DNA of 64,000 nt from Diplodia intermedia (GCA_021495925.1 JAKEKT010000133.1:1-64000); one strand, 5' to 3'. Positions 32,620-44,200 are shown, counted from the first letter of the stretch. The notes: generated from the letters alone by a model not told the origin. A program made the numbers and translations.

Positions 32620-33897
32620 ATGGCCATCGAGTACGCCCGAGATGCCTTCTGGCAAACCCTGGGCTACATCGCGCAAGAGACGGAAAGCGACCGCGAGCTG
32701 CGGACGGCGGGCAACTTCGCCGACTTCGAAAAGACCATGCCTCACCTGCCACTCAGCCGGCTCCGAGACCTCTCGGTCGTCGACAACGTCTCGTCGTACC
32801 TGGGCAAGCGCAACCCGCTCGCGCGCCCCGTCGACCCGGCGAAGCACGTCGTCTGGCTGCAGGACAACACGGCCTACCGCCCCAAGGGCGCCGACGCCGA
32901 GAAAAACAACGTCTGGGAGGCCGAGTTCGTGTGCGCCTACTTCGTCAAGAACAGCGGCAAGGACTGGGGGCGCGTGGTGGCCGACATCGCGGAGAAGGCC
33001 GGGCTGGGCGAGGGCCACGACGCCGAGGCGACCATCGCGAAGCGCCTGGAGCCGTGGATGGACGCCATCCTGCCCGCGCACACGGTCAAGATCAGCATCG
33101 GCGACGACAGCGGCGACGCCGGCGACAGGCAGGTCGCGACCCTCGGCCCCAGCGACCGCAGCGGCACCAGCAAGACGCTCATCCGCACCACGGGCCGCCA
33201 CGCCGACGGCGACACGCTCACCTCGCGCTCGCTCGACCACCTGGCCACCCGGCACATGACGACCACCTTCGCCGAGCCCACGGGCTGGGCCGTCATCTCC
33301 GACATCGACGACACCATCAAGATCACCCAGACGCCGTCACCCGCCGGCATCCTGCGCAGCACCTTCGTCGACGCGCCGCGGCCCGTCGCGGGCATGGCGG
33401 CGCTGTACGCGCACATCAGCCGCGCCCTCGGCCGCCCGCCGTTCTGGTACCTCAGCGCGTCGCCGTACAACCTGTACCCGTTCCTGCGCGACTTCCGCGC
33501 CGCGCACGGCTTCCCCGCGGGGCCGCTGCTGCTGCGCAACGCGTCGTGGATGGACCTCGCCGGCTTCCTCGTCGCGCTGACCGCCGGCACCCGCGCCTAC
33601 AAGACGGCCCGCATGCGCGACGTCCACCGCATGTTCCCCGGCCGCCGCTTCGTCCTCGTCGGCGACAGCACCCAGAGCGACCCCGAGGCCTACGCCGACG
33701 TGGCCCGCGAGTTCCCCGGTTGGGTCGCAAAGGTCCTCATCAGGCGCGTCACGGGCGTCGCCGAGATCGACCGCACGACAAAGAATGCCCCCGAGCGCTT
33801 CGAGAAGGCGTTTGAGGGCCTCGATAGGGGGCTGTGGCGCGTGTTTGATGATCCGCAAGAGGTTTATGCCGAGGTGGACCGGTTGGTGGGGAGGTGA
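32620..33897 (+). CDS. app1: App1-type phosphatidate phosphatase (DUF2183)
   Basis: Mg2+-dependent phosphatidate phosphatase of the haloacid dehalogenase-like App1 family, which converts phosphatidic acid to diacylglycerol at cortical actin patches in yeast. Single exon, 425 aa. The catalytic DxDxT motif is D228-I-D230-D-T232 within WAVISDIDDTIKIT. Downstream family motifs are FWYLSASPYNLYPFLRDF, LLLRNASW and RRFVLVGDSTQSDPEAYADVAREFPG. The N-terminal half (1-215) holds the conserved family region with WEAEFVCAYFVKNSGKDW. There is no membrane segment or signal peptide. The yeast protein is longer at its C-terminus; this one ends soon after the phosphatase domain, as in other short fungal paralogues, so it could be a paralogue rather than the strict orthologue. 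Confidence 0.9.
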   Translation: MAIEYARDAFWQTLGYIAQETESDRELRTAGNFADFEKTMPHLPLSRLRDLSVVDNVSSYLGKRNPLARPVDPAKHVVWLQDNTAYRPKGADAEKNNVWEAEFVCAYFVKNSGKDWGRVVADIAEKAGLGEGHDAEATIAKRLEPWMDAILPAHTVKISIGDDSGDAGDRQVATLGPSDRSGTSKTLIRTTGRHADGDTLTSRSLDHLATRHMTTTFAEPTGWAVISDIDDTIKITQTPSPAGILRSTFVDAPRPVAGMAALYAHISRALGRPPFWYLSASPYNLYPFLRDFRAAHGFPAGPLLLRNASWMDLAGFLVALTAGTRAYKTARMRDVHRMFPGRRFVLVGDSTQSDPEAYADVAREFPGWVAKVLIRRVTGVAEIDRTTKNAPERFEKAFEGLDRGLWRVFDDPQEVYAEVDRLVGR

Positions 33898-35083
33898 TGT
33901 TATTTTGTGATGTGAAATTCGTTCTGTCCTTGGGAGGTTCGTCGCCTCTCCTTTTTTTTTTTTTTTTCTGGTGGTTTGGTTTTGACGTGACGTGACGGAC
34001 GGACGGCGGGCGTTCTTGAGCATTTTCTCTCTCTGAGCGACGCGGCTTTTCTCTTTTTCCTTTTCTTCGTCGCCTGGGCAGGGAGGGTGTTTTGCGGATT
34101 TGCTTGAGCTTTGCTTGTCTCCCTCCGTTCTGTTCGCGCTTTTTTTTTTTTTTTTTTTACCCTCTCTCCTCCTCAAACACTTGCGTATCACAGCCATCAC
34201 CCTGCAGTAAAACGAAGGGCAAGATGGCTTTAATCGCGAAGTGATGGTCAGACCTTCGAGTCAGCCGCGCGGGGTCATTCATCATCACTGCTCTCAAGCA
34301 ACGATCACGAAGGGGAAGAAACCGGACTTTGGGTCATGACATGTTCCTCCCTCCCTCCCTCCCTCCCAAGTTAGCGGGCCAGCAGCGTGTGTGTGTGTGT
34401 GTGTGTGTGTGTATTAAGCGTGTACATATGTGTCTTTGCGCCCCTCTTCCCTTTTCGTTTTTTTTTTCTCCGTAGACAAGGCGATATACAACATTTTCCT
34501 GCCTAGAGATCATCATTTCCGATATATACATATATACCCTATGTATGGCTAGTTTCTTTCTTTCTTTCCTTCATTCTCCAACGGCAAAGACAGACGGTTG
34601 TTGTTCTACATAAGATGAAATTTGTTGGCCTCGCCCCTTGTGAATTCCAACAACGCGTTAGGCTGGTGTGGTGTGCATCAAATGGCAAGCAACAACGATG
34701 CAATTCCACGCGTGGCCATTGTGCCGTGTTCCAGAAAGAAAAAAAAAAGAAAGAAAAGGGAACGAAAGCACCAAGTGGCGTGGGCATCTGTCGTCGCGGT
34801 GCGGATAATTGGGGGGAAGGCGGCGAGATAGGCAAGTAAGACGAAGTGGAATGAGGAATTAATTCCAAGCGCGCTTCCATGAGTGGACAATGTAGAAGAA
34901 TGGATTTCTGTTTTTGATGATCGACTACCACGGCCTCAACCGCGAATCTTTCTACTGACTGTTTGTGTATGAGTGGAAGAAGTTTTTTTCTATCACGGCC
35001 CCTCTATGGTATAAACACACACCCCCAACCCCCCACCGCATCGGTACCACCACCAACCAGCCCAACCAGCCCGATTTTTTTTT
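33898..35083. other. intergenic between convergent app1 and trz1
   Basis: About 1.19 kb with poly-T runs (33951-33967, 34141-34159), a CTCC tetranucleotide tract, a GT microsatellite and TTTC units near 34552-34567. No coding signal was found. Confidence 0.55.
34347..34414 (+). repeat. (CTCC)n and (GT)n microsatellites
   Basis: A CTCC tetranucleotide tract at 34347-34368 is followed by about 13 GT units at 34388-34414. Confidence 0.85.
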
Positions 35084-38000
35084 TTACTCCGCCTTTGCCT
35101 CTTGCATCACCTGCTGCTGTTCCTGGTGCTGTTCCTGGTGCTGTTCCTGCTCCTGCCCCTGCTCCTGCCCCTCCTCCTGTCCCTGTTCCACCCTCCCCTT
35201 CCCCTGCTTCTGTTCCTGTTGTTTCTTCTGTTGCTGCAGCATCTTCTTCTTCTTCCCACCAGCACCACCACCCCCACCACCCTCCTTCCCCCTCCTCGCC
35301 TCGCCCTCCCTGGCCTCAGCCTCCCTCCTCGCCTCCTCTGCCCTCAACTCCTCCAGCCGCGCCTCCTCCGCCAGCAGCGCCTGCAGCGCGGGCACGTACT
35401 TTTCCAGCTCCGCGAACTCGCCCACCTTGACGCGCATGTAGTCCGACGCCACGCCGACGCGCATGTCGCTGCGCGCCTTGATGCGGGTGGCCAACGGGTT
35501 GTTGTTGTCGCCGCCGCCGCTGCCATCTTCGGTTTTGAGCGGCAGGAGGAGCTCCGGTGCGATCGGTTTGGGCGGGCCGTCCGGGTTCTCCAGCGGCTCG
35601 TTTTCGTCGTCGTCTTGTGCCACCAAGTCTTCTTCTTCTTCCTCTTCGGCGGCTTCGTCTTCATCCCTCATGGCGTCCACGTCGGCGGCGTCCACGTCCA
35701 CGTCGACGTCCATTTTATCTTCTTCTTCATCAACAGCAGCAGTAGCTTCCTCGCGCTCGATGACGGGCAGCTTCTGGTAGCGCTGGCTGAAGTGCGTCAG
35801 CAGCGTCATCTTCGCGCGCATGCGCGCCCCGATGGCCAGCGCCTCGGACGTGGTGCTGTGCTTCTTGGCGACCGCGTTGCCCTCGAGCCCGTCCTCGAAC
35901 GTGGCCTCGTGCACCAGGACCGTCGAGTGGCGGCCGATGCGCGTGAAGGCGGCGCAGGGCCGGCAGTCGCCGCTGTAGCTGACCTTGAACGGCTTACTTC
36001 TGCTGCTGTCGTCCGCTTCTTCGGCGTCGGCGACGTCGCGGGGCCGCAACCGCGTCTCGTCCGGCCACGTGAGCGACACGGCCGATGCGCCGTGGCAGTG
36101 GACGACGTGGACGGCCTGCACGTCCTGCAGGCCGAAGAGCGGCTGGTACAGCTCGCGCGGGACCTGCACCGCCGCGATGTAATCCGTCGCCGTGAAGGAC
36201 GGCGGCGCTTGCAGCCGGAGGGTGGACTCGACGTTGTGGTCCGGGCTGCCGTTTTTGATGGCCAGCGGCCAGAGGTGGCTGTAGCCAAAGTCCTCCACCG
36301 CCGCGTACTCGGACAGCCAGTTTACCATGTTGATGCTCGAGATCACCGCCAGCCGCTTCTTCTCCGAGGCCAGGCCGGGCTTCTCTTGGATCGCGGCCAT
36401 GGCCTCGAAGGCCGTCTCGCTCGATGGCTGGCAGCCGTGGACAACCTCGTACCAGGCTTTGATGACGCCTACGATGCCCAGGATGTGGTCCGCGTGCATG
36501 TGACTCAGCCAAATCACACGGAGTTCCTTGAGAACTTGGGCGAGTTCGGCAGGCTTGAACACGCGCTGGAGCTGGCCGAGAGTGTTCTCGCCAGCGTCGA
36601 GCAGATACGAGCCGTAGCCTGGAACGCGGACCAAAGTGGCGGATACGTTGCGGTACTTGGAAGGCACCGCCGAGCCGGTACCCAGAGCGATGATCTCAGC
36701 TTCGGGCATTGGGATCTTGCGACGCCAGTTATCGAACTGCTCCGACGAGCTCTCTACGCTCTCCTTGACTTTCTTCGCGATAGCAAGGACCTCTTCCGAA
36801 ACCATATCGAGGGATGTCTGCGGGTCAAAACGCGGGACAATTTCCTTGTCCTGCACCTCAAACTTGGGCTCGAGCTGCAGTGTGAGACCTCGTTCTGCCG
36901 CCATGGCAAATTCAGGCAGCTCCGCCCTTTGAGAATTGTACGGCACGAACCTTTCTTGAGGCAACACATTATCATCATAATGAGGCGTGCCGTATCTCTT
37001 CTCGTCCATTTTCCCAAGACGCAACGTAGCTCCACTGACGCTGTCGAAGCTGATTCGGTTTGGCGTAACATCAACGGAGGAAACGATGTGCTTCAGGTGG
37101 CCTCTATCCGCCATGAACCTTTTCAGCGTGGGATTGGCAGCCACGCCAGGACCAAGAATCCACACAAATGCTTCAACGCCATCCATGATTTCTTCGCAGG
37201 CCCATTCTTCCCGTTGAATCAAAGGCTCCACGTACGACGGCGTAGGAAGGTCCACGATGGCAACTCCTCGGCCTCTCCGTGGGGCTTCGAGAACCATGTC
37301 GGAGGAAATAGTCTCGCCCAATTGGTTCTGAACAGATGTGCCGGATTGGAGCTTGGACCATAGTATACCCTTGGGGACGCCAAGCTCAACTGCTTTCTGG
37401 ACAGAGAACTTGCCCCGCTGAGGTTGGTTGCGGATGATGTACGAGATTGCCTGAGGCGCCGGCTTAGTAGGCGGGAGAGCCGTTGTCTTCACCGCGGGCC
37501 ATGGCTCTCTGACAAGTACCATGATATCTGGGTAGTCAGGATTGGGGACGGGGCCTGTGTACTTTTCGATGGCCTTGGTCTCGGTGTTCCTGCGGAAGAG
37601 CGTCGCCGGGAGCTGCACTTCGGACAAGGGTTTCTGGATGAGAGCATCCAAGCGCCAGCTCGAGTTGAACATATCATTGACGACCGACCGGGTGAGTTGC
37701 TCGTACCTAGCAGCGGTCTCCTCGGGGGTTTCTTTAGGTGCATTCGCTGCCGGCTCAGGTCCGTTGACTTCATCGTAGCTCCGTTTTCTCGACGTGGACG
37801 TCGCCGAGGGGCGGACCAGACGCTCAGAATCGGTGGGAGTGATGGACATGGCCCAGACATTGGTGTTGGCATCGACGAACAGCGGGACTGGAGTACCGCT
37901 CTCATCCTTCTTGACCTCTTCGTCCTTGATATCGACGGCATTGATGGGCATGCCCTTCCTGAAGACGAACCTTCGGCAGGCAGCAATGGTGTGGTTTAGG

Positions 38001-38317
38001 TTTGGCGGACCGAACATGGATAGGACCTTCGGGGTTGCGTCGAGACCCCTCTCCTTCTTGTCCACATTGTGTGCCGCCAGCACGTCGGACAATGTTAGCA
38101 TCATACCCATCAGACCGCCGGTGTTGCACCATTCGCTGCGGCCAGTGATGAAGATCTCCTGTGTCTTGAGCAAGCGCGAGCCAAGCTGGTTCATCGCCCG
38201 CTGTGTGCCCTCGCCCAAGCTGCCAAACAGGTAACGCTTGTTGTCGAAGTGGAGGAGGAGGGTGGTGCCAGGCGTGTCTGCCGTCGGCGTAGTGAGGACC
38301 TGGATGTACGACTTCAT
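35084..38317 (-). CDS. trz1: long-form tRNase Z (ELAC2/Trz1), tRNA 3'-end endonuclease
   Basis: Endonuclease that removes 3' trailers from pre-tRNAs in nucleus and mitochondria. The start given (38317) is the first ATG of the frame and begins MKSYIQVLTTPTADTPGTTL, the family's usual N-terminus, giving 1077 aa. The N-terminal half-domain has LLLHFDNKRYLFGSLGEGTQRA and FITGRSEWCNTGGLMGM. The C-terminal metallo-beta-lactamase half has GTGSAVPSKYRNVS, LDAGENTLGQL and the zinc motif SHMHADH (about residues 603-609), then SYSGDCRPC and VHEATFEDG. The C-terminus carries acidic and Gln/Glu-rich low-complexity tracts that lengthen it. The frame stays open upstream without an ATG to 38947; see the separate entry. 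Confidence 0.93.
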   Translation of the reverse strand: MKSYIQVLTTPTADTPGTTLLLHFDNKRYLFGSLGEGTQRAMNQLGSRLLKTQEIFITGRSEWCNTGGLMGMMLTLSDVLAAHNVDKKERGLDATPKVLSMFGPPNLNHTIAACRRFVFRKGMPINAVDIKDEEVKKDESGTPVPLFVDANTNVWAMSITPTDSERLVRPSATSTSRKRSYDEVNGPEPAANAPKETPEETAARYEQLTRSVVNDMFNSSWRLDALIQKPLSEVQLPATLFRRNTETKAIEKYTGPVPNPDYPDIMVLVREPWPAVKTTALPPTKPAPQAISYIIRNQPQRGKFSVQKAVELGVPKGILWSKLQSGTSVQNQLGETISSDMVLEAPRRGRGVAIVDLPTPSYVEPLIQREEWACEEIMDGVEAFVWILGPGVAANPTLKRFMADRGHLKHIVSSVDVTPNRISFDSVSGATLRLGKMDEKRYGTPHYDDNVLPQERFVPYNSQRAELPEFAMAAERGLTLQLEPKFEVQDKEIVPRFDPQTSLDMVSEEVLAIAKKVKESVESSSEQFDNWRRKIPMPEAEIIALGTGSAVPSKYRNVSATLVRVPGYGSYLLDAGENTLGQLQRVFKPAELAQVLKELRVIWLSHMHADHILGIVGVIKAWYEVVHGCQPSSETAFEAMAAIQEKPGLASEKKRLAVISSINMVNWLSEYAAVEDFGYSHLWPLAIKNGSPDHNVESTLRLQAPPSFTATDYIAAVQVPRELYQPLFGLQDVQAVHVVHCHGASAVSLTWPDETRLRPRDVADAEEADDSSRSKPFKVSYSGDCRPCAAFTRIGRHSTVLVHEATFEDGLEGNAVAKKHSTTSEALAIGARMRAKMTLLTHFSQRYQKLPVIEREEATAAVDEEEDKMDVDVDVDAADVDAMRDEDEAAEEEEEEDLVAQDDDENEPLENPDGPPKPIAPELLLPLKTEDGSGGGDNNNPLATRIKARSDMRVGVASDYMRVKVGEFAELEKYVPALQALLAEEARLEELRAEEARREAEAREGEARRGKEGGGGGGAGGKKKKMLQQQKKQQEQKQGKGRVEQGQEEGQEQGQEQEQHQEQHQEQQQVMQEAKAE

Positions 38318-38947
38318 GCTTTTGTTGCTGTACTTCTTATTGAGGTATTGGGAGATGTTGTGCTCGTTGGCGGGGCCGTATGGAGTCGTGATTTGGTCGG
38401 ACGTAAGCGGACGATCACAGCATGGCTTGCTCGAATAAATGATATGGGCGCGGTTGCTTGTGGAGAGCCTTGGAGACCGGTAGACAGCGCCGAACCCGGA
38501 GTCCGGTGGAGCATGCGATAGCTCGTCGGTATTGTCTTGGCGTAGTTCGCTAGGCACTACCCGTCGTGTTTTGGGAGCTGGACCTCGCCGCAGCTTTAGC
38601 TCCTCTAGGGCTTTCCGGAGGTTGTCAATGACAGCAGAATCGACGCGGGTGGTCGGTTTCCGGCGCCGGGACGACGCAGCGACGGAAGGCGTAGAGATGG
38701 AAGGGGCAACTCGCAATCTCTGGTGTTTGGAAGCCGCTCTTGGCACCTTCGCGATCGCAGCTCGCTTCCGCCTGATCCTTTCTAGTGTTTTGGAGACGGC
38801 GTTGGGGACGGGAGAATCGTCGGGGCCGGTCGAGTGCGGGCGGCAAAAGGACGAGGGAACAGAAGTCGCGACTCGCAAGCGGCTCGCGCGCAGCAGAGGG
38901 TTGCGCGCCGATTCCAGGCACCGCACGGCTGCAGTAATGGGAGCCAC
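38318..38947 (-). other. open 5' extension of trz1 with mitochondrial-presequence-like start but no ATG
   Basis: The trz1 frame continues open for 210 codons upstream of the canonical ATG and stops at an in-frame TAG about 33 bases above 38947. It reads like protein: a basic start (RNPLLRASRLRVATSVPSSF) resembling a mitochondrial presequence, then the helical VDSAVIDNLRKALEELKLRR. The most upstream near-cognate start is GTG at 38947, with G at -3 and +4; CTG at 38917 is another. A spliced first exon from about 39100, using a GTAGGT donor, is also possible. Whether it is translated is inference. Confidence 0.55.
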
Positions 38948-39490
38948 GGCGGACGCTGAGGAGCCGTGGTGGCTTGGGGTCTACGGGCGTGGCAGCGAAA
39001 GAAGCGGGCGCTGCATGGCCGTGCAATGGAGCTCTCAAAAATTTGGGCGAGCTGCGGAATGGCGGCGCGCCAGTCTCGGTTACGTCAGCGAAGCACCTAC
39101 CTACCCTTCCCCGCCGTCCTCCGAGCCGAGCATCCTGCACATCAACATGTTCAGACTATGCATAAGATTTATCTAGATCAGGTGCAGTAGACACGGCTAT
39201 ACAACCAACGCTATTCGCCGAGTCCGCTCGGCTCTCGGTTCAAACAAAAGAAAAATGTGCTTGTGTAAGCGCTCCTTTTTCGGCGCCCGTGTCCACTCTG
39301 CGCTAAGGCAGGTCGAATCGGATTCAATAATCCCAGTTACCCAGTGTCGCTTCCCGTGTTAAAAAGAGAGTCGTAACCAAACCCAAAGTCTTCGCTTCCA
39401 AATATTCACAGATTCAAGTAGAAAGAAAGACAATGATCCACCCAGACGCCGCTTGCCCCAAGAACACCTCGCGCCTCCAAGCGACCCGCT
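38948..39490. other. intergenic, trz1 promoter and bZIP 3' flank
   Basis: Between trz1 and the bZIP gene, both on the minus strand. It contains three in-frame ATGs near 39115-39145 on the minus strand followed by a GTAGGTAGGT donor-like sequence, which could be a first exon of trz1. No separate gene is seen. Confidence 0.45.
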
Positions 39491-41226
39491 CTACAGCATC
39501 ATGCTCTGCATCCTCTCGTACACCGCGTCGAACTTGGCCACAGTACGCTCGAGACGCTGCTGCAGCTGCGCCGAAGTCTCCTGCGCAACCACCACCTCGA
39601 TGCGGCCGAAAGCCTTCTCGGGCGCGATGTTGCCGAACATGGACCCGGAGGGAGCGGCAGTCGAGGGGGCGGGCGAGTTGTAGTACAGAGCGAAGTCGGG
39701 GTTGCCATCGTCAACCTCCTCGGTCTCGGCGACAACCTCAGTGGGCTTCTCGCCCTCGATCTGGGGGCGCTCGATGACAGGGTAGTCGGGCTTGATCTCC
39801 TTGATCTCCTCGACGGGAGAGAAGGTAGAGCTGCCCTTGCCGGAGAGAGTCTCAATGTCGAAGGGGTTGGCGGGGCCCTCGGGAACCTCGAGGACGGCGA
39901 AGACCTGGGGCTGGCCGAAGTTGAACCCGGCGTTGAACGAGTAGTTCATGTTGTCGAACGCCATGTTGTTCGGCTGCTCGGGGATCATGGACATGCCCAT
40001 CTGGGAGTTGTTCTGCGAGCTCTGCTTAATCATCTGGGGCGCGGGCTGCTGGGGAGCCGAAGCAGGCTTGGCCGGCTCCATGAGAGCTGGGTCACGGCTG
40101 AGCTCATCCAGGAAGGGGCCAAAAGCCTGGTGGCGGAGCAGGCGCTCGATGAAGGCACGCGAACGAGCGTTCTCCTCCATGAGGGCGCGGTTCTGCATGC
40201 GAAGCTCCGTGTTCTCGTTGTTCTTGCTGGCAACTTCGCCCTCAAGCTGGCCGATGTACTCTGCAAGAAATCGTTAGCAAACGCCGTTTCAAGTTGGTGG
40301 TGGATATGCATACCCTTTCTGCGCGAGCGGAAAGCGCGAGCGGAAACCTTGTTCCTCAGCTGGCGGCGTTCCTTGCTGCTGAGCTTCTTGCCCTCCTCGC
40401 TGGCAAGGAGCCTCTCGTCCTCGTCCATATCCTCCTCGTCCTTCTTCATCTTGATGATGTGAGGAAGAGGGTTGGAGCCGCAGTCCGAGCCATTGGAGCT
40501 CAAGGTGCTGTTGTGGCGGATCTGGTTGACAACGCGAGCAATCGTCTCTTCGGTGCGGGCATCGGTGAACTGGGCAGACTTCCTCTGGGCGTGCTGAACG
40601 CGGTTCTGCTGTTCCCTCTGCTGCTGCTGCTGCTGTTGCTGCTGGAGCACCTGCTGCTGTCTTTGCTGCTGGGCCTGCGCCTGCGCCTTGGCCAGAGCGG
40701 CTTGCTGCTGGTGCATGCCAGGGAAGAAGCGCACCTGCTGGGGCTGCTCCTGGATAGCGCTGGGGTCGACAAAGTCGTCGTTCTGGCTGTTCTCGCCCTG
40801 GGGGAAGAAGAAAGCGGGCATGTTGTTACCCATGTCCATGTCCATGTCGCCAATACCGGAGCCCCAGCCGTCATCGAAACCAATGCCGGAGTTGCTGAAA
40901 GGCTGGCTGTAATTGCTGCCGGCGGACCGCGACATGCCGATGCCGGGTACGGAGCCCGAGGGCAGGCCGGTCTGCTGCTTGAAGAGGTCGTACTCGTGGC
41001 TGGGCTTGGCCGGGGTCTGGTGTTCCGACTCCCCGTCCAGCGGCATGATGGTGGTGGCGGGGCTCGCCATGGTAGATGCGACGCTCGAGGGCGGCATGTG
41101 CGACGACGAGCTAGCGGGACCAGGCGAGGGAATGGCGTTGAAGTCGACCAGGGAGTCCATGTCGGGATCAAAACACTGGTTCGGGAAGGGCGCGTAGCCC
41201 ATGCGTTGCGCTGCGACCGTCGACAT
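39491..41226 (-). CDS. bZIP transcription factor
   Basis: Sequence-specific DNA-binding protein of the bZIP class. Exons are 41226-40314 and 40260-39491, giving 560 aa. The 53-nt intron (GTATGC donor, TTGCAG acceptor) falls exactly at the end of the basic region. The basic region is SSKERRQLRNKVSARAFRSRRKEY (about 283-306), with the N-x7-R pattern. The zipper continues as IGQLEGEVASKNNENTELRMQNRALMEEN and beyond. The N-terminal part is rich in Ser, Pro, Met and Gln, with two glutamine tracts (about 182-207) encoded by CAG-type repeats. The C-terminal half has acidic segments (EEIKEIKPDYP, EEVDDGNPDFALYY). It resembles the conserved fungal bZIP group that includes Metarhizium MBZ1, from memory; I do not assign a name. 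Confidence 0.9.
40613..40690 (-). repeat. CAG/CTG triplet tracts encoding poly-Gln in the bZIP gene
   Basis: Imperfect CTG repeats on the plus strand encode two glutamine runs on the minus strand, just before the region QREQQNRVQHAQRKS. Confidence 0.8.
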
Positions 41227-44200
41227 TGCGGGCAGATGTGGGCGCGAAGGTTGGGGGAGATCGAAAGGGTGCCTCGGTGGGCGGCGGGAGGTTTGGAGTG
41301 GTATTCCCGGGAGTGGTGATGTCGACGGGTCTTGAGGTAGCGCGGGTCGCTGATGCTGAGGCTAGGCGCTAGCAGGCGTCGTAAGCTTTCTATTTTCGGC
41401 TCGGCCAAGGCTGCACCGGAGGCGGAGTGCGGGAGAGGGCTGGGCGGGCGGCGACGGGCGGGGCGTACTGGATGTGGTGCGTAACGAGAGAATCGGTCGG
41501 GTCGTTGCAGCTGCGGTTCTTGTTGTATGATTCTCGCGTGGAGAGGTAGAGAAGTGGGTTGGGACGAGAGCGAGGCGGGCGACGGGCTGGTTTTGCGTGG
41601 ATAGGGAGTGCCGCCGTTTCAGCTGGGCACAGCGCGCGACCGACTGCGCCCCGATGGCAGGCAATCTCCGCCTCCGACGCTTGGGGCAGGGCCTCTCCCC
41701 GGCTCAAGTGCGGTAAATTATGCCATGTCTTGCCGGCCGCCGTCAGCGCCAGTCGCACATCAGCATCATCGTCCGGCTCTTCGTCGGTCTCGGGGCTCGC
41801 AACTGCCGTCCTTGCGCCGGCGCCGCCAGCACAGCAGCCGGTCTGTTTCTGCTCGAACTCAGTCGCCGTCTAGCGCCGTCGGGCGGGCGACGCGTGGAGT
41901 GGTGGTGACAGCTGGGGAGCGGCAGGGCGTGGCAGCGCCGCTGGCGGCTGTGAGTGGCCAGCAAGCACACGCGCCGAGATCCGAAGCTTGCGAGGTCGAC
42001 CACTGCCACACTCCGGCGGCAGTACGTACGAGTGCGCTCCTCACCTCTCACCACCGCTGTGCCGCCCTTCGCAGCCTGTCGCTCTGCCGATCCCCCGACC
42101 CTCCGACCCGCCGCCGCGCGCTTGATGGCCAAGTGATGGGTCTGACAGGTGGCCGTCGCGGCATCAGCGCGAGCGTCGAGAGCCAACGCTCCGGAGCGTG
42201 GGATCGGCATGGCCTGCCTATCACACAACGAGCCACAGCGCCGTGTCCCCGTCCGACTAAACTGCCACAGGCCGTGAGCCGCGGGCCTGGTGGCTCTAGG
42301 CGCGAACCACAGTCACGGCCCGAGGTGGTGACCGCCCGATCGAAACGGTTGTCTGATTCAGGAGCGTTTCGGCGGCTCTTCCTCGCCTTCGCCTGCGTCC
42401 CGCTCGGCGGTCGGGCCTTCGGAGATAACATTGCTATAGCATTATACAGGTCGCAAGGCCCGTAGCGCTTCCGTATTACATGACTTGCCTCCCCGCCGCG
42501 GGTCAGCTACGGCCGACGACCACGGCCTGTCGCCCGAGGCCTCGCCGCAGCAAACGCAAATAAATTTTCTGCCTCTGCGTCACAACTACTGGGACCTGTC
42601 GCGCAGAGACGAGGAGCTACCCATGCCGCGCAAAGCATCAGCCACGGCAATGTGACGCGTGCTTGCGTTCTTCCGGCTTAGCCCGCACATGGGCCTCTCT
42701 GCGCCAGCAAGCTTGAAGTAGCTCCTCCGCAACGCAACTACTGCCGTGGTCGTCCAAATTGTACAGGCGCGCTCGTGCTCAGCAATCACTGACTTCCGAC
42801 AGACCCCGGCCCAACTGGCAATAGGCCGGTTATACGGCTGCGCTCGACAGCGAACCACCACAAACGAAGATCGTCCTGCTGCTATTGAATCAATAAACCC
42901 ACCCGCCTACCTGACCGCCTTTGCGTGCGCCCGCATGTTGTTGTTTGCTCGCTGGGAACGCAGCCGCGCCATCGAGAAAAAGCATACGCGGCCTTAACAC
43001 CCCCTGTCGAACGTGCTATTTCCAGCAAACCGCAGCACAGCCGCACATTGCATTTTTGACAGAGACGGAAATCTCTCCAGGAGACCGCCCAATTGCCCGC
43101 TCTCTCTCTCTCTCCTCGCCGCAGCCCTGCCTCGGCTTTCCCAGGGTTGGTCCGGGACAACCAAATTGATGAACGCACCCAGCACTAGGGATCAGGCGGC
43201 GGACTACGCTCTATTGCGGGTAGGTCGCCCGCCTTGCCTGGTCTGTGGAAGCGACGCTCGACCGGCCGAAGCTTAGAGGTAGGTTTGGCCTGACGCCGGC
43301 CAGCCCTCGAGAGGAGGCCCCGTACCCTCGAGAGTCTCGATCGTCTCGACAGACACAATTTTTCATCCCCACTCTTGATCGCCGGTTGGAGCTTTTGCAC
43401 GCCTTCAAAGCGCCCGCTATCCGCTTTGGCGTGCGACGGTGTCGTCCCTTCGCGCCATTGCTGGCCGGAATCCAAGGCTGAAACTTTGTGACCCTATCTG
43501 TAGTTTGGCGGAGTACCCCAGGGCCACGCCATCGAAACGCGGCCCTCCTTGCCAGGAGCCAATCCGTCCAGTCCATCACCGGCAACAGGCGAGTCTTGCG
43601 GCACAGCGGTCTTCTAGAACGTCTTCTGCCCCTCTTTGTCTCCATCTCCGCAATGCCTTTGATGCCAAGCGCCACTTATCGGAGCAACACTGAGACATCT
43701 TGAAGGGATGGCACCGAGCTCCGAAGTTGCATTGGGAAGCATCCGATCTCCAACAGCTGAGCGGTGGAGTCCTCTGGCCCAATTAGGGCCCAGAAGGTTA
43801 CGCTTTCCCGCTTCCGCTGGCGTGAGGATGTAAGGCCTATGGCTGCCCCGTTCGCCTCTTGCGGGACTTGGTGATCTCCTGAGCCACTGGTGGCGCAAAG
43901 GCCCCCTGATCCCGACCGTCTGACCATTCGCCTCCTTCCCGCCCGGCCGTCTGTGTCGGCCGGGCTGGCAAGCATCTCCCTGGACCAGGAGGGAGTGCGG
44001 CCCGTATTGGGGAACAGAACCGCCACTGAGAGAGCGAGCGTGATGCGACAGCCCAAGCCCTTATGCATTGATGAGGATACCATGTTTGTTTCATTGCTGT
44101 GATCTCCCGTCCCGAAAAGCATGTGGAGCCGATGCGGCTACCGGCTGCTGGCGAAACGGCCCTCAACCGAAGTCACAGTTTGACAGGAAATGTGGAGCCG

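Noticed and set aside
35102..37363. 753-codon open frame on the plus strand opposite trz1
   Set aside because: It is antisense to a clear tRNase Z; GC-rich codon use leaves the opposite frame free of stops. Its translation resembles no family.
43211..43675. 154-codon Arg-rich frame in the gene desert
   Set aside because: Composition and lack of any motif argue against coding; overlapping frames on both strands are equally open.
44110..44200. Repeated ATGTGGAGCCG as a possible transposon end
   Set aside because: Only about eleven bases match, in direct orientation, with no flanking target duplication or longer similarity.
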